Of a stretch of 64,000 nt of DNA, positions 36,486-44,118 are shown piece after piece (the first letter of the stretch is position 1; each line of letters starts with the position of its first letter). This DNA comes from Sediminimonas qiaohouensis DSM 21189. Its GTDB lineage: Bacteria; Pseudomonadota; Alphaproteobacteria; Rhodobacterales; Rhodobacteraceae. The translations under genes were made by a program, and so were the position numbers. The stretch covers positions 62,001-126,000 of the forward strand of contig NZ_AUIJ01000007.1 of NCBI RefSeq assembly GCF_000423645.1. Reading direction: 5' to 3'. The notes below the pieces were generated by a model that had not been told where the DNA came from, ran no database searches, and saw only the letters and a list, made by a program, of their open reading frames with translations.

Positions 36486-37343
36486 ATGCCATTGGATTTC
36501 GAGGCACTTTCAAACTGGGATTTCGAAGAAATCGAGCAAACACTGACCGAGCGGGATACCATGCTGTACGCGCTCGGGCTGGGGTTCGGCGAGGATCCCA
36601 CCGACAAGAAGGAACTGGCATTCGTCTATGAGGACGGCCTGAAGGCGGTTCCCTCTATGGCCGTTACCCTGGCGTATCCGGGCTTCTGGTTGCGTAATCC
36701 CAAGACCGGCGTGAACTGGCAGAAAGTGCTGCACGGCGAGCAATGGCTGGATATCTACAAGCCGCTGCCGGCAAAGGGCAGGATTATCGGCCGCAGCAAG
36801 ATCGACTTCATCTCGGACAAGGGCGAGGGCAAGGGCGCGGTTATCTATCAGAGCCGCGAGATCATCGACGCGGACAGCGGCGACAAGCTGGCACGCGTCG
36901 CGATGTCGGCCTTCTGCCGGGGCGACGGCGGATTCGGCGGCGAGAACAGGCCCGGCCCGAAGCCGGCGGTGCTGCCGGACCGGGCGCCCGATCACATATG
37001 TGATATCGAAACGCTTCCGCGCCAAGCCCTGATCTACCGGCTCAGCGGCGACATGAACCCGCTGCATGCCGACCCCGATGTCGCGCGGTCGGTCGGGTTC
37101 GACCGACCGATCCTGCACGGTCTGGCGACCTATGGTCTGGCTGCCCGGGCGATTCTCAAGTCGGTGCTGGATTACGACTCCGCCCGGCTTGTCGGGCTGG
37201 ACGTGCGGTTCTCCGCGCCGGTCTATCCCGGCGAAACGGTACGGTTCGAAATCTGGGAAGAGGGCGGCGAGGCCCGGTTCCGCGCGTCTATCCCGGCACG
37301 CGATGTCCTGGTGTTGAACAACGGCGCCGCGCGCTTCGCATGA
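36486..37343 (+). CDS. MaoC-type enoyl-CoA hydratase 2 (double hot-dog)
   Basis: A 285-residue protein of the eukaryote-like hydratase 2 layout: an N-terminal hot-dog without catalytic residues and a C-terminal hot-dog with YRLSGDMNPLHADPDVARSV followed by GFDRPILHGLATYG, carrying the Asp/His pair. It should add water to trans-2-enoyl-CoA to give the (R)-3-hydroxyacyl-CoA. AGGGAGG precedes the ATG. It lies downstream of the thiolase-like gene in the same operon, so it could supply the 3-hydroxyacyl-CoA that a retro-aldolase needs. Confidence 0.88.
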   Translation: MPLDFEALSNWDFEEIEQTLTERDTMLYALGLGFGEDPTDKKELAFVYEDGLKAVPSMAVTLAYPGFWLRNPKTGVNWQKVLHGEQWLDIYKPLPAKGRIIGRSKIDFISDKGEGKGAVIYQSREIIDADSGDKLARVAMSAFCRGDGGFGGENRPGPKPAVLPDRAPDHICDIETLPRQALIYRLSGDMNPLHADPDVARSVGFDRPILHGLATYGLAARAILKSVLDYDSARLVGLDVRFSAPVYPGETVRFEIWEEGGEARFRASIPARDVLVLNNGAARFA

Positions 37344-37353
37344 GGTAAAGGCG

Positions 37354-38490
37354 ATGACCCAACCGCTCAAGGACATCCTGGTGCTGGATCTCAGCACCCT
37401 TCTTCCCGGCCCGATGGCGACGCTTATGCTCTCCGAGGCCGGGGCCGAGGTGATCAAGTTCGAACGTCCCGAAACGGGCGAGGACGCGCGCCACACGGAT
37501 CCCAAGATCGACGGTGAGAGCATCGGGTTTGCCGTGCTGAACCACGGCAAGCGATCTGTGGCCATCGATTTGAAATCGAACGACGCGCTCGATGCGCTGC
37601 GTCCCTTGCTCAAGAAGGCCGATGTTCTGGTCGAACAGTTCCGCCCCGGCGTGATGGAGCGGCTCGGGCTTGGATATGAGGCCGTGCGCGCGATCAATCC
37701 GGGCATCGTCTATTGTTCGATCACCGGCTACGGCCAGACCGGGCCAATGGCCAGCGCGGCGGGCCATGACATGAATTACGTGGGCGATGCCGGCGTTTTG
37801 TCGCTGAGCCGCGGACCGGAGGATCAGCCAACGACCCCCTTCGGGTTGGTCTCCGATATCGGGGGCGGCACTTATCCTGCGGTGGTGAATATCCTGCTTG
37901 CGCTGATCGCACGGCAGGAGAGCGGGAAGGGAGCTCATCTGGATATCGCGATGGCGGAGGGCGCATTTGCCTTTGCTTATTGGGCCCATGCCGAAGGCGT
38001 GATCGCCGGGCAGAGCATCGAAAACGGCGGCAGCCGCCTGACCGGAGGACTGGCGCGCTATCGGCTTTATTCGGCGGCGGATGGCCGGCAGATCGCGGTC
38101 GGGGCGCTGGAAGAGAAATTCTGGCAAGCCTTCTGCGATGTGATTGGCCAGCCTCAGGATCTTCGCGACGACTGGAGCGATCCCGTTGCCTGTTCCGCAG
38201 AAGTTGCGCGCCGTCTCGGAAGCCAGCCGTCAGCGCATTGGGAGCCATTGCTGTCGGCGGCGGACTGTTGTTGTTCGGTGGTGAAAACACCCTCCGAGGC
38301 CGCCGCCGATCCGCATTTCGCTGCGCGGGGCGTGTTCGAGCGGAAATTGAACATTTCCGGCCGGGAGGTGCCTGCGCTTCCGCTGCCGATCGCGCCGGAG
38401 TTCCGTTCGCCCGAAGGGTCTGCCAGACGTGCGGCGGTCTTGGGAGAAGACAACGCCCGCTTCGGCGTGGAATCGCGGAAGAAAGAATGA
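37354..38490 (+). CDS. CaiB/BaiF protein resembling alpha-methylacyl-CoA racemase
   Basis: A 378-residue family III protein with LSTLLPGPMATLMLSEAGAE, NHGKRSVAIDLKSN, YGQTGPMASAAGHDMNYVGD and AGVLSL. The GHDxNY motif is the His-containing active-site segment of alpha-methylacyl-CoA racemases, which CoA-transferases lack. Epimerisation of a 2-methyl-branched acyl-CoA is therefore the preferred function, making branched substrates acceptable to the dehydrogenases. It is the last gene of the DUF35/thiolase-like/MaoC operon. Confidence 0.8.
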   Translation: MTQPLKDILVLDLSTLLPGPMATLMLSEAGAEVIKFERPETGEDARHTDPKIDGESIGFAVLNHGKRSVAIDLKSNDALDALRPLLKKADVLVEQFRPGVMERLGLGYEAVRAINPGIVYCSITGYGQTGPMASAAGHDMNYVGDAGVLSLSRGPEDQPTTPFGLVSDIGGGTYPAVVNILLALIARQESGKGAHLDIAMAEGAFAFAYWAHAEGVIAGQSIENGGSRLTGGLARYRLYSAADGRQIAVGALEEKFWQAFCDVIGQPQDLRDDWSDPVACSAEVARRLGSQPSAHWEPLLSAADCCCSVVKTPSEAAADPHFAARGVFERKLNISGREVPALPLPIAPEFRSPEGSARRAAVLGEDNARFGVESRKKE

Positions 38491-38510
38491 ATCCCGTTGA
38501 CGGGCAGGTT

Positions 38511-38539
38511 TTGAGTCTGTATTCTAACATTTGTTAGAA
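38511..38539 (+). promoter_or_regulatory. Promoter with TCTAAC-N4-GTTAGA operator for the transglutaminase-like/MaoC/ACAD operon
   Basis: TTGAGT (38511-38516) and TTAGAA (38534-38539) are 17 bp apart. The palindrome TCTAAC-ATTT-GTTAGA lies at 38523-38538, with its right half overlapping the -10. It is 16 bp before the start codon at 38555, and GAGAGGG between them is the ribosome-binding site. Confidence 0.75.
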
Positions 38540-38554
38540 AATCGAGAGGGAATT

Positions 38555-39274
38555 ATGGCACTGTCGAAAGACCACCTGCCGGCAGAAGCGGAGCGGTATG
38601 TCATGCCGTCGCATTTTGTCGAAAGCGACAGCCTTGAAGTACAGGGTTTCGTGTCCGAGGCTTTGCGTGATCTCCCCGCGGATGCGTCCAGCCGTGACAA
38701 GGCGATCCGCCTGTTCGAAGCGGTTCGCGACGATATCCGTTACGATCCCTACTGTTTCGCGCTAGACGAGGATTCGTATCGCGCCAGCCGGATTGCCGGG
38801 GCAGAAGCGGCGTTTTGCGTGCCCAAGGCAATCCTTCTCGCGGCCTGCCTGCGGGCCGTCGGTATCCCCGCCGCTCTGGGGTTTGCAGATGTGCGCAACC
38901 ACCTGAATACACCCAAGTTGCAGGAGCTGATGGACAGCGACCTGTTCATCTACCACGGCTACGTCCAGTTGTGGCTGGACGGTGAGGTCTACAAGGTCAC
39001 GCCCGCCTTCAACATGGAGCTGTGCGAACGATTCGGGGTCAAACCACTGGTTTTTGACGGCTATCATGATGCTCTCTTCCACGAGTTCGACGAACAGAAC
39101 CACCGGCACATGGAGTATGTGAATGACCGGGGGCTTTATGTTGACGCGCCGATCACGGAGTTCCTCGCGGCCTTCCGGGAAACCTACCCGAAACTGGAAG
39201 AGTTCAACCGCGAACGCATTTCCAGGGGTTCAAGCGGCTATGATGCCGGTTTTGCAAAGGAGGGAAGTTCTTGA
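38555..39274 (+). CDS. Transglutaminase-like (papain-fold) protein
   Basis: A 239-residue protein. The N-terminal part has VSEALRDLPADASSRDKAIRLFEAVRDDIRYDPY split over residues 30-65. The putative nucleophile is in AFCVPKAILLAACLRAVGIP and a His follows in YHGYVQLWLDGEVYKVTPAF. This is the Cys-His pattern of transglutaminase-like proteins. There is no signal peptide, so it is probably cytoplasmic. It is first in an operon of acyl-CoA enzymes behind the shared operator, so it may act on an amide- or thioester-linked intermediate, but no reaction is known. The stop overlaps the next start. Confidence 0.75.
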   Translation: MALSKDHLPAEAERYVMPSHFVESDSLEVQGFVSEALRDLPADASSRDKAIRLFEAVRDDIRYDPYCFALDEDSYRASRIAGAEAAFCVPKAILLAACLRAVGIPAALGFADVRNHLNTPKLQELMDSDLFIYHGYVQLWLDGEVYKVTPAFNMELCERFGVKPLVFDGYHDALFHEFDEQNHRHMEYVNDRGLYVDAPITEFLAAFRETYPKLEEFNRERISRGSSGYDAGFAKEGSS

Positions 39275-39720
39275 AGTATCTTGAGGACTTCGAGCCAGGG
39301 CAGGTCTTCCGCTTCCGCAGCGCACCGATGAGCGCGGACGCGATCAAGGCATTCGCTAGGGAGTGGGACCCGCAACGGCTGCACACCGACGAAGACTATG
39401 CGACGACAGTACATGGCAGCCTGATCGCCTCAGGCTTCCAGACGATGCTTGAAGTTTTCCGACCGATCATGACGGGGTTCATGGTCGATGTCGCCAATAT
39501 TGGCGGCATGGGCTTCGACAATCTGCGCTGGGTGCGGCCGGTCCGCCCGGATGAGCCGCTTGATATCGAATTGAAGATCAACTCGGTCACGCCGTCCAGA
39601 AGCAAGCCCGGTCGGGGTGTTCTGAATTATTCGATCAACGCAAAAAACCCCAAGGGAGAGATCGTCTTTACAACCGAAAACCCCGTGATGGTGCAGAGAA
39701 AACAAAATGACACAGTCTGA
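39271..39720 (+). CDS. MaoC-like single hot-dog dehydratase
   Basis: A 149-residue MaoC-domain protein with YLEDFEPGQVFRFRSAPMSA, FAREWDPQRLHTDEDYA and GSLIASGFQTMLEVFRP. The DPQRLHTD segment keeps the Asp and His used for hydration in R-specific enoyl-CoA hydratases. It starts with TTG at 39271, six bases after GGAGGG and overlapping the stop of the previous gene (TTGA). Its 3' end overlaps the following dehydrogenase start by 14 bp. Confidence 0.83.
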   Translation: MKYLEDFEPGQVFRFRSAPMSADAIKAFAREWDPQRLHTDEDYATTVHGSLIASGFQTMLEVFRPIMTGFMVDVANIGGMGFDNLRWVRPVRPDEPLDIELKINSVTPSRSKPGRGVLNYSINAKNPKGEIVFTTENPVMVQRKQNDTV

Positions 39721-40831
39721 CAAGCCAAGCGGCGACCAGGAAGATCTTCGTCTGCTGCGGGAAAGCGCGCGAACGCTCTTTGAACGCGCGGGCGGGAGCA
39801 AAAGAGCCCGAACACTCCGGGATGCCGGCGGCGGCTGGGACGCGGACATGATCCGCAAACTGGCCGAAGCGGGCGTCTTCGGGGTGACCGTTCCCGAGGA
39901 AGACGGTGGGCTTGGCATGGGCCTGGCCGCCGGGGGCGTCATAGCCGAAGAGGTCGGACGCGTGATTGCCCCGGAACCGGTCGTGCTTACCGTCGGACTG
40001 AGCCTTGGCCTTCTGCGCCGTCTTTGTCCCAATGACGCGAGGATGGCACAGCTCATCGGCGGAGAGACCGTCCTGGCGGTCGCCTGGCAGGAACGCGGCC
40101 CGAACGGTGGCCCGGCCGAAGCAAGCTGCCGCTACGAGAACGGCAAACTGACCGGCGGCAAGGCCTGGGTGGTCGGTGCCGCCGGCGCACAGGGTTTTCT
40201 GGTCGTAGCCGAAAGTGACAATGGTCCGGTTCTCGTCCTGGCAGAGGCGGGCGCGGACGGGCTTTCCGTCGAAGAGCGCAGACAAGCCGATGGCAGCGCA
40301 ATGGGCGAGCTTTCGTTCTCCGGCACTCCAGCCGAGGAATTGGCCAGTGGTGGTGCGGTTCAGGGCACGCTTGCCGAGGCGGTCAACGATACGACGGCGC
40401 TTGCCGCCGCCGAGCTTGTCGGCCTGAGCGAGCGCGCCTTCGAGATCACGCTGGAGTACATCAAGACCCGGGAGCAGTTCGACAAGCCCATCGGGTCGTT
40501 CCAAGTCATCCAGCACCGTGCCGTCGACCTGAACGTGATGTGCGAGGTCGCACAATCGGGGGTCCGCGAAGCTCTCGGGCTGATGGACGGGGAAACCGAT
40601 CCGAAAGCGCGGGCGCGGCTTGCCAGCCGGGCCAAGGCACGTGCGGTCACCGCCGCCAGGAAGATCACGCGCGACGCCATCCAGCTGCACGGGGCGGTCG
40701 GATATACCGACGAATATGACATCGGGCTTTACCTGAATCGGGCGCTGGTTCTGTCCGCGTGGCTGGGCGACGACGCCTATCACAGACGGCTTTGGTTCGA
40801 GGCGCGGGAAGAGGAAGGAGCCGCTCAATGA
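39707..40831 (+). CDS. Acyl-CoA dehydrogenase, non-catalytic-type subunit of a heteromeric pair
   Basis: A 374-residue dehydrogenase-fold protein with VPEEDGGLGMGLA, KTREQFDKPIGSFQVIQHR and AIQLHGAVGYTDEYDIGLYL. At the C-terminal position where Glu normally lies it has ALVLSAWLGD and no YEG/YGG motif. This shorter, diverged type pairs with a full-length dehydrogenase in alpha2beta2 enzymes such as the mycobacterial ChsE pairs. The next gene starts 4 bp before its stop, supporting a two-subunit enzyme. Confidence 0.86.
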   Translation: MTQSDKPSGDQEDLRLLRESARTLFERAGGSKRARTLRDAGGGWDADMIRKLAEAGVFGVTVPEEDGGLGMGLAAGGVIAEEVGRVIAPEPVVLTVGLSLGLLRRLCPNDARMAQLIGGETVLAVAWQERGPNGGPAEASCRYENGKLTGGKAWVVGAAGAQGFLVVAESDNGPVLVLAEAGADGLSVEERRQADGSAMGELSFSGTPAEELASGGAVQGTLAEAVNDTTALAAAELVGLSERAFEITLEYIKTREQFDKPIGSFQVIQHRAVDLNVMCEVAQSGVREALGLMDGETDPKARARLASRAKARAVTAARKITRDAIQLHGAVGYTDEYDIGLYLNRALVLSAWLGDDAYHRRLWFEAREEEGAAQ

Positions 40832-41979
40832 CTGACTGGAACGCAATGAGCGATGCGGATTTCCGCAAAGAGGTGCGCGGGTTCTTTGAGGCGGAATATC
40901 CCGAAGAGTTGCGCCATCTGCCGCACCGCCCCAAATTCGCCGAAATCGAGCATTGGCATCGCAAGCTGCATGCCAAGGGATGGGTCGCTCCGGCCTGGCC
41001 TGCGGAATATGGCGGTATGGGGCTGAACGCGGCCAAGCTTCTGATCTTCTACGAAGAACAGCAACGCTGGGGTGTGAACCGCGGTCGTGACATGGGCGTG
41101 CAGATGGTCGGGCCGCTGATCATCAAGTTCGGCACTCCGGACCAGAAGGAGTATTGGCTGCCGCGTATATTGAGCTGCGAAGACATCTGGTGTCAGGGCT
41201 ATTCCGAGCCCGGTGCCGGATCCGATCTGGCCAACCTGCGCACACGCGCGGAGAGCGATGGGGACGATTTCGTCATCAACGGCCAGAAGATCTGGACGAC
41301 GATGGCGCATGACGCCACGCACATCTTCATGCTGGTGCGCACAGATCCGGATGCACCAAAGAAACAGCAAGGCATCAGTTTCCTGCTGGCACCGATGGAC
41401 CAGCCCGGTGTCGAAGTGCGCACCATTACGACGCTCTCTGGAGAAACCGAGTTTTGCGAGGTCTTCTTCGACAATGCCCGCACGCCTCGGGAAAACCTCG
41501 TTGGCGAGTTGAACAAGGGCTGGACGATGGCCAAGGCGCTTCTGAGTTTCGAGCGCATTTTCATTGGTTCGCCGAGCCTGGCCCAGAACGCTCTGGGCCA
41601 GCTCGAAAGCTTTGCCCGGGGCCGTGGCGCCTTTGACGATCCGGTGTTCCGGGACCGATTTGCGCAGGCCGCCCTCGACGTTGAGGATCACGCCGCGCTC
41701 TACGCGCGATTCGCCGATCAGCTCAAGCGCGGGGAAACGCTGGGCGCGGATGTCTCAATGCTCAAGATCTGGGTGACCGAGTGCTTCCAGCGCATTACCG
41801 AACTGATGATCGAGGCGGCGGGCCCGGATGGCGGCACGATTGGCCCGCTTCAGGTCGGAAATGTGAGCGTGGACGTCCTGTCGAGCTTCTACAAGGCCCG
41901 GCCGACAACGATCTACGGCGGATCGAACGAGATCCAGCGCAACATCCTCTCCAAGGCCGTCCTCGGATTGCCTGGCTGA
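40828..41979 (+). CDS. Acyl-CoA dehydrogenase, catalytic subunit of the pair
   Basis: A 383-residue subunit with WPAEYGGMGLNAAKLLIFYE, CQGYSEPGAGSDLANLRT, NGQKIWTTMAHDA and the C-terminal TTIYGGSNEIQRNILSKAVL. The C-terminal Glu position is Gly, while LLSFERIFIGS offers the alternative helix-borne Glu. GGAAGGAG sets the ATG at 40828, overlapping the previous stop. WCQGYSEP and the internal ALYARFADQL region are typical of dehydrogenases acting on bulky acyl-CoAs in the FadE/ChsE group. Confidence 0.9.
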   Translation: MTDWNAMSDADFRKEVRGFFEAEYPEELRHLPHRPKFAEIEHWHRKLHAKGWVAPAWPAEYGGMGLNAAKLLIFYEEQQRWGVNRGRDMGVQMVGPLIIKFGTPDQKEYWLPRILSCEDIWCQGYSEPGAGSDLANLRTRAESDGDDFVINGQKIWTTMAHDATHIFMLVRTDPDAPKKQQGISFLLAPMDQPGVEVRTITTLSGETEFCEVFFDNARTPRENLVGELNKGWTMAKALLSFERIFIGSPSLAQNALGQLESFARGRGAFDDPVFRDRFAQAALDVEDHAALYARFADQLKRGETLGADVSMLKIWVTECFQRITELMIEAAGPDGGTIGPLQVGNVSVDVLSSFYKARPTTIYGGSNEIQRNILSKAVLGLPG

Positions 41980-42012
41980 GCCCACACCAATCTCCAACGA
42001 AGGAAGAGAATC

Positions 42013-42822
42013 ATGTCGGAGCGTTATGCAAAATACGACAAGCTGAAATTTGACTACCCGGTGGATCGCGTCCTGCGCATCACGTTCGACCGGCCCGAGA
42101 CCTTCAATTCCGTGGATGCCGAAATGCACACACAGATGACGGATATGTGGATCGATATCGACCGCGACCCCGACATCAACGCGGTTATCGTGACCGGGGC
42201 GGGCAAGGCGTTTTCAGCGGGCGGCGATTTCAGCCTGATCGAAAAGATGATCGGGGATTCGCATGAGATCATGAAGACGTGGAAGGAAGCCAAAGACCTC
42301 GTCTACAACATCATCAACTGCAATAAGCCGATCATTTCCGCAATCAATGGCCCGGCGGCCGGTGCCGGTCTTGTGGTGGCCATCTTGGCGGACATCTCGA
42401 TCGCCGGCAAGAAGGCGAAGATCGTCGATGGTCACCCGCGTCTGGGTGTTGCCGCCGGGGATGTTGCGGCGATCATCTGGCCGCTGCTGACCTCGATGGC
42501 CAAGGCGAAATATTACCTGATGACCTGCAAGCCGGTGTCCGGCGAAGAGGCCGAGCGCATTGGCCTCGTGTCGATGTGTGTCGAGGATGACGAATTGCAG
42601 CAGATCGCCCTGGATACGGCGGTGGAACTGGCCAACGGTTCGCAAAGCGCGATCCGCTGGACCAAGTATTCGCTGAACAACTGGCTGCGCCAGGCCGGGC
42701 CGATCTTCGATGCCTCGACCGCATTGGAAATGCTTGGTTTCATGAGCGAGGACGTGAAGGAAGGCGTGTTGTCGCACCGCGAAAAGCGCGCGCCGAATTT
42801 CCGCAAGGACTGCCCGCTTTAA
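42013..42822 (+). CDS. Crotonase-family protein lacking both classical Glu residues
   Basis: A 269-residue crotonase with [36 protein letters not shown] and [20 protein letters not shown]. Both hydratase Glu positions are replaced ([23 protein letters not shown]). Asp or His in the [12 protein letters not shown] segment could serve instead, as in crotonase subfamilies that are not hydratases. GAAGGAAGAG precedes the ATG. It follows the dehydrogenase pair by 33 bp in the same operon. Confidence 0.82.
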   Translation: MSERYAKYDKLKFDYPVDRVLRITFDRPETFNSVDAEMHTQMTDMWIDIDRDPDINAVIVTGAGKAFSAGGDFSLIEKMIGDSHEIMKTWKEAKDLVYNIINCNKPIISAINGPAAGAGLVVAILADISIAGKKAKIVDGHPRLGVAAGDVAAIIWPLLTSMAKAKYYLMTCKPVSGEEAERIGLVSMCVEDDELQQIALDTAVELANGSQSAIRWTKYSLNNWLRQAGPIFDASTALEMLGFMSEDVKEGVLSHREKRAPNFRKDCPL

Positions 42823-42843
42823 CCCGGGAATGGAGGCATGGTC

Positions 42844-44040
42844 ATGTCTGACGACGTCTACAGAGACATAGCTCAAGCCTATGCCGCCGCGGCAGAGAAG
42901 GCCCCCGGTCTGAAATCGCGATTTGCGGCTGCCGGATTCGATCCGGCGGCTGTGACATCGCTGGCGGACCTGTCGCGTCTGCCGGTGATGAAGAAAGAAG
43001 ACCTTCTGAAGATCCAGCGCGACAACCCGCCCTTCGGCGGATTCCTTGCCTCCGATCTGAAGGATGTCGGGCGGATCTACGTCTCACCCGGCCCGATCTT
43101 CGAACCGGCGCTGCCGGGCGGTGGCGGGCACGGGCTGGATCTGCTGTTCAAGGCAGTGGGCGTGGGTGCGGGGGACATCATCCTGAATACCTGGATGTAT
43201 CATCTCGTGCCGGCTGGGTTGTTGTTCGACGAAGCGGCGCAGGCCGCAGGCGCCACGGTCATTCCCGGTGGCGTGGGTAATACCGAGCTTCAGGCACAGA
43301 TTATCGTCGAAACCGGCGTGACCTCGATCTGTGCCTCGACCGCGTTTTTCCTGACACTCGCGGACAAGGTGATCGAAACCTATGGCCGCGACGCGTGGAC
43401 GGTGAAGACCGCCTTCCTCGGGGGCGAGATGGGCGACTGGATGGCCAAGCGCCGCCGGATCGAGGCCGATTATGGCGTGTCGACCTGGGCCGCCTATGCC
43501 ACCGCCGATCTGGGCCTTGTCGGCTATGAGGATGGCGGCGAAGGCTATCTGGTCCACCCCGACCGCGTGGTGCAGATATGCGATCCGGTCAGCGGCGCGC
43601 AGGTGACTCATGGCGAACCGGGCGAGGTTGTCGTGACCGCCCGCGACGCCACCTGGCCGATGATCCGGTTCGGCACCGGCGACAGTGCATTCGCGCTGGA
43701 AAGCAACGCGGATGGCAGCGTCAGCCGTATTTCAGCATTGCAGGGCCGGGTCGGCGCGGCGGTAAAAGTGCGCGAGATATTCGTCTATCCGCGAGTGATC
43801 GAGGAAGTCATCATCGCCGCGCCGGGCGCCAAGGGCGCGCAGGCCGTGGTGACGCGGGAAAACGATCGCGACATGATCCGCATTTCTCTTGTGCTTGACG
43901 ATGACGCTGACGCATCCGCCGCCGAGAAAGCCGCCGCCGAGGCCTTTCAGCTTCATGCAAGGATCCGTGCCGACGCGGTTAACATCGTCGCCGAGTTGCC
44001 GGAAGATGCGGACTTGATCGTCAACCAGAAAGATGGTTGA
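42844..44040 (+). CDS. PaaK-like AMP-ligase homologue without the P-loop motif
   Basis: A 398-residue protein with the PaaK organisation: LADLSRLPVMKKEDLLKIQR, IILNTWMYHLVPAGLLFDEA, LGGEMGDWMAKRRRIEADYG and the C-terminal MIRFGTGDSAF and GRVGAAVKVREIFVYPRVIE. The phosphate-binding SSGTTGKP segment of phenylacetate-CoA ligases is replaced by YVSPGPIFEPALPGGGG, so normal ATP handling is doubtful. It is shorter than PaaK (about 430-440). GGAGG (42832-42836) selects the ATG at 42844. It is the last gene of the operon. Confidence 0.75.
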   Translation: MSDDVYRDIAQAYAAAAEKAPGLKSRFAAAGFDPAAVTSLADLSRLPVMKKEDLLKIQRDNPPFGGFLASDLKDVGRIYVSPGPIFEPALPGGGGHGLDLLFKAVGVGAGDIILNTWMYHLVPAGLLFDEAAQAAGATVIPGGVGNTELQAQIIVETGVTSICASTAFFLTLADKVIETYGRDAWTVKTAFLGGEMGDWMAKRRRIEADYGVSTWAAYATADLGLVGYEDGGEGYLVHPDRVVQICDPVSGAQVTHGEPGEVVVTARDATWPMIRFGTGDSAFALESNADGSVSRISALQGRVGAAVKVREIFVYPRVIEEVIIAAPGAKGAQAVVTRENDRDMIRISLVLDDDADASAAEKAAAEAFQLHARIRADAVNIVAELPEDADLIVNQKDG

Positions 44041-44085
44041 CGGCCTGTCCGAAACCTCCGTGACCAGCAGGCGGAACGCCAAACG

Positions 44086-44109
44086 GCGGCAGGGCAACCA
44101 ACCTGCCGC
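44086..44109. terminator. Possible hairpin between convergent genes
   Basis: GCGGCAGG (44086-44093) pairs with CCTGCCGC (44102-44109) around an 8-nt loop in the short gap between the convergent PaaK-like and nitronate monooxygenase genes. No T-run follows on either strand, so termination is only suggested by position. Confidence 0.4.
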
Positions 44110-44118
44110 TCTCATCCG

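Noticed and set aside
36991-37000. CACATATGTG-like palindrome inside the MaoC hydratase gene
   Set aside because: It lies within coding sequence and is a short self-complementary string likely to occur by chance; only the intergenic palindromes were kept.
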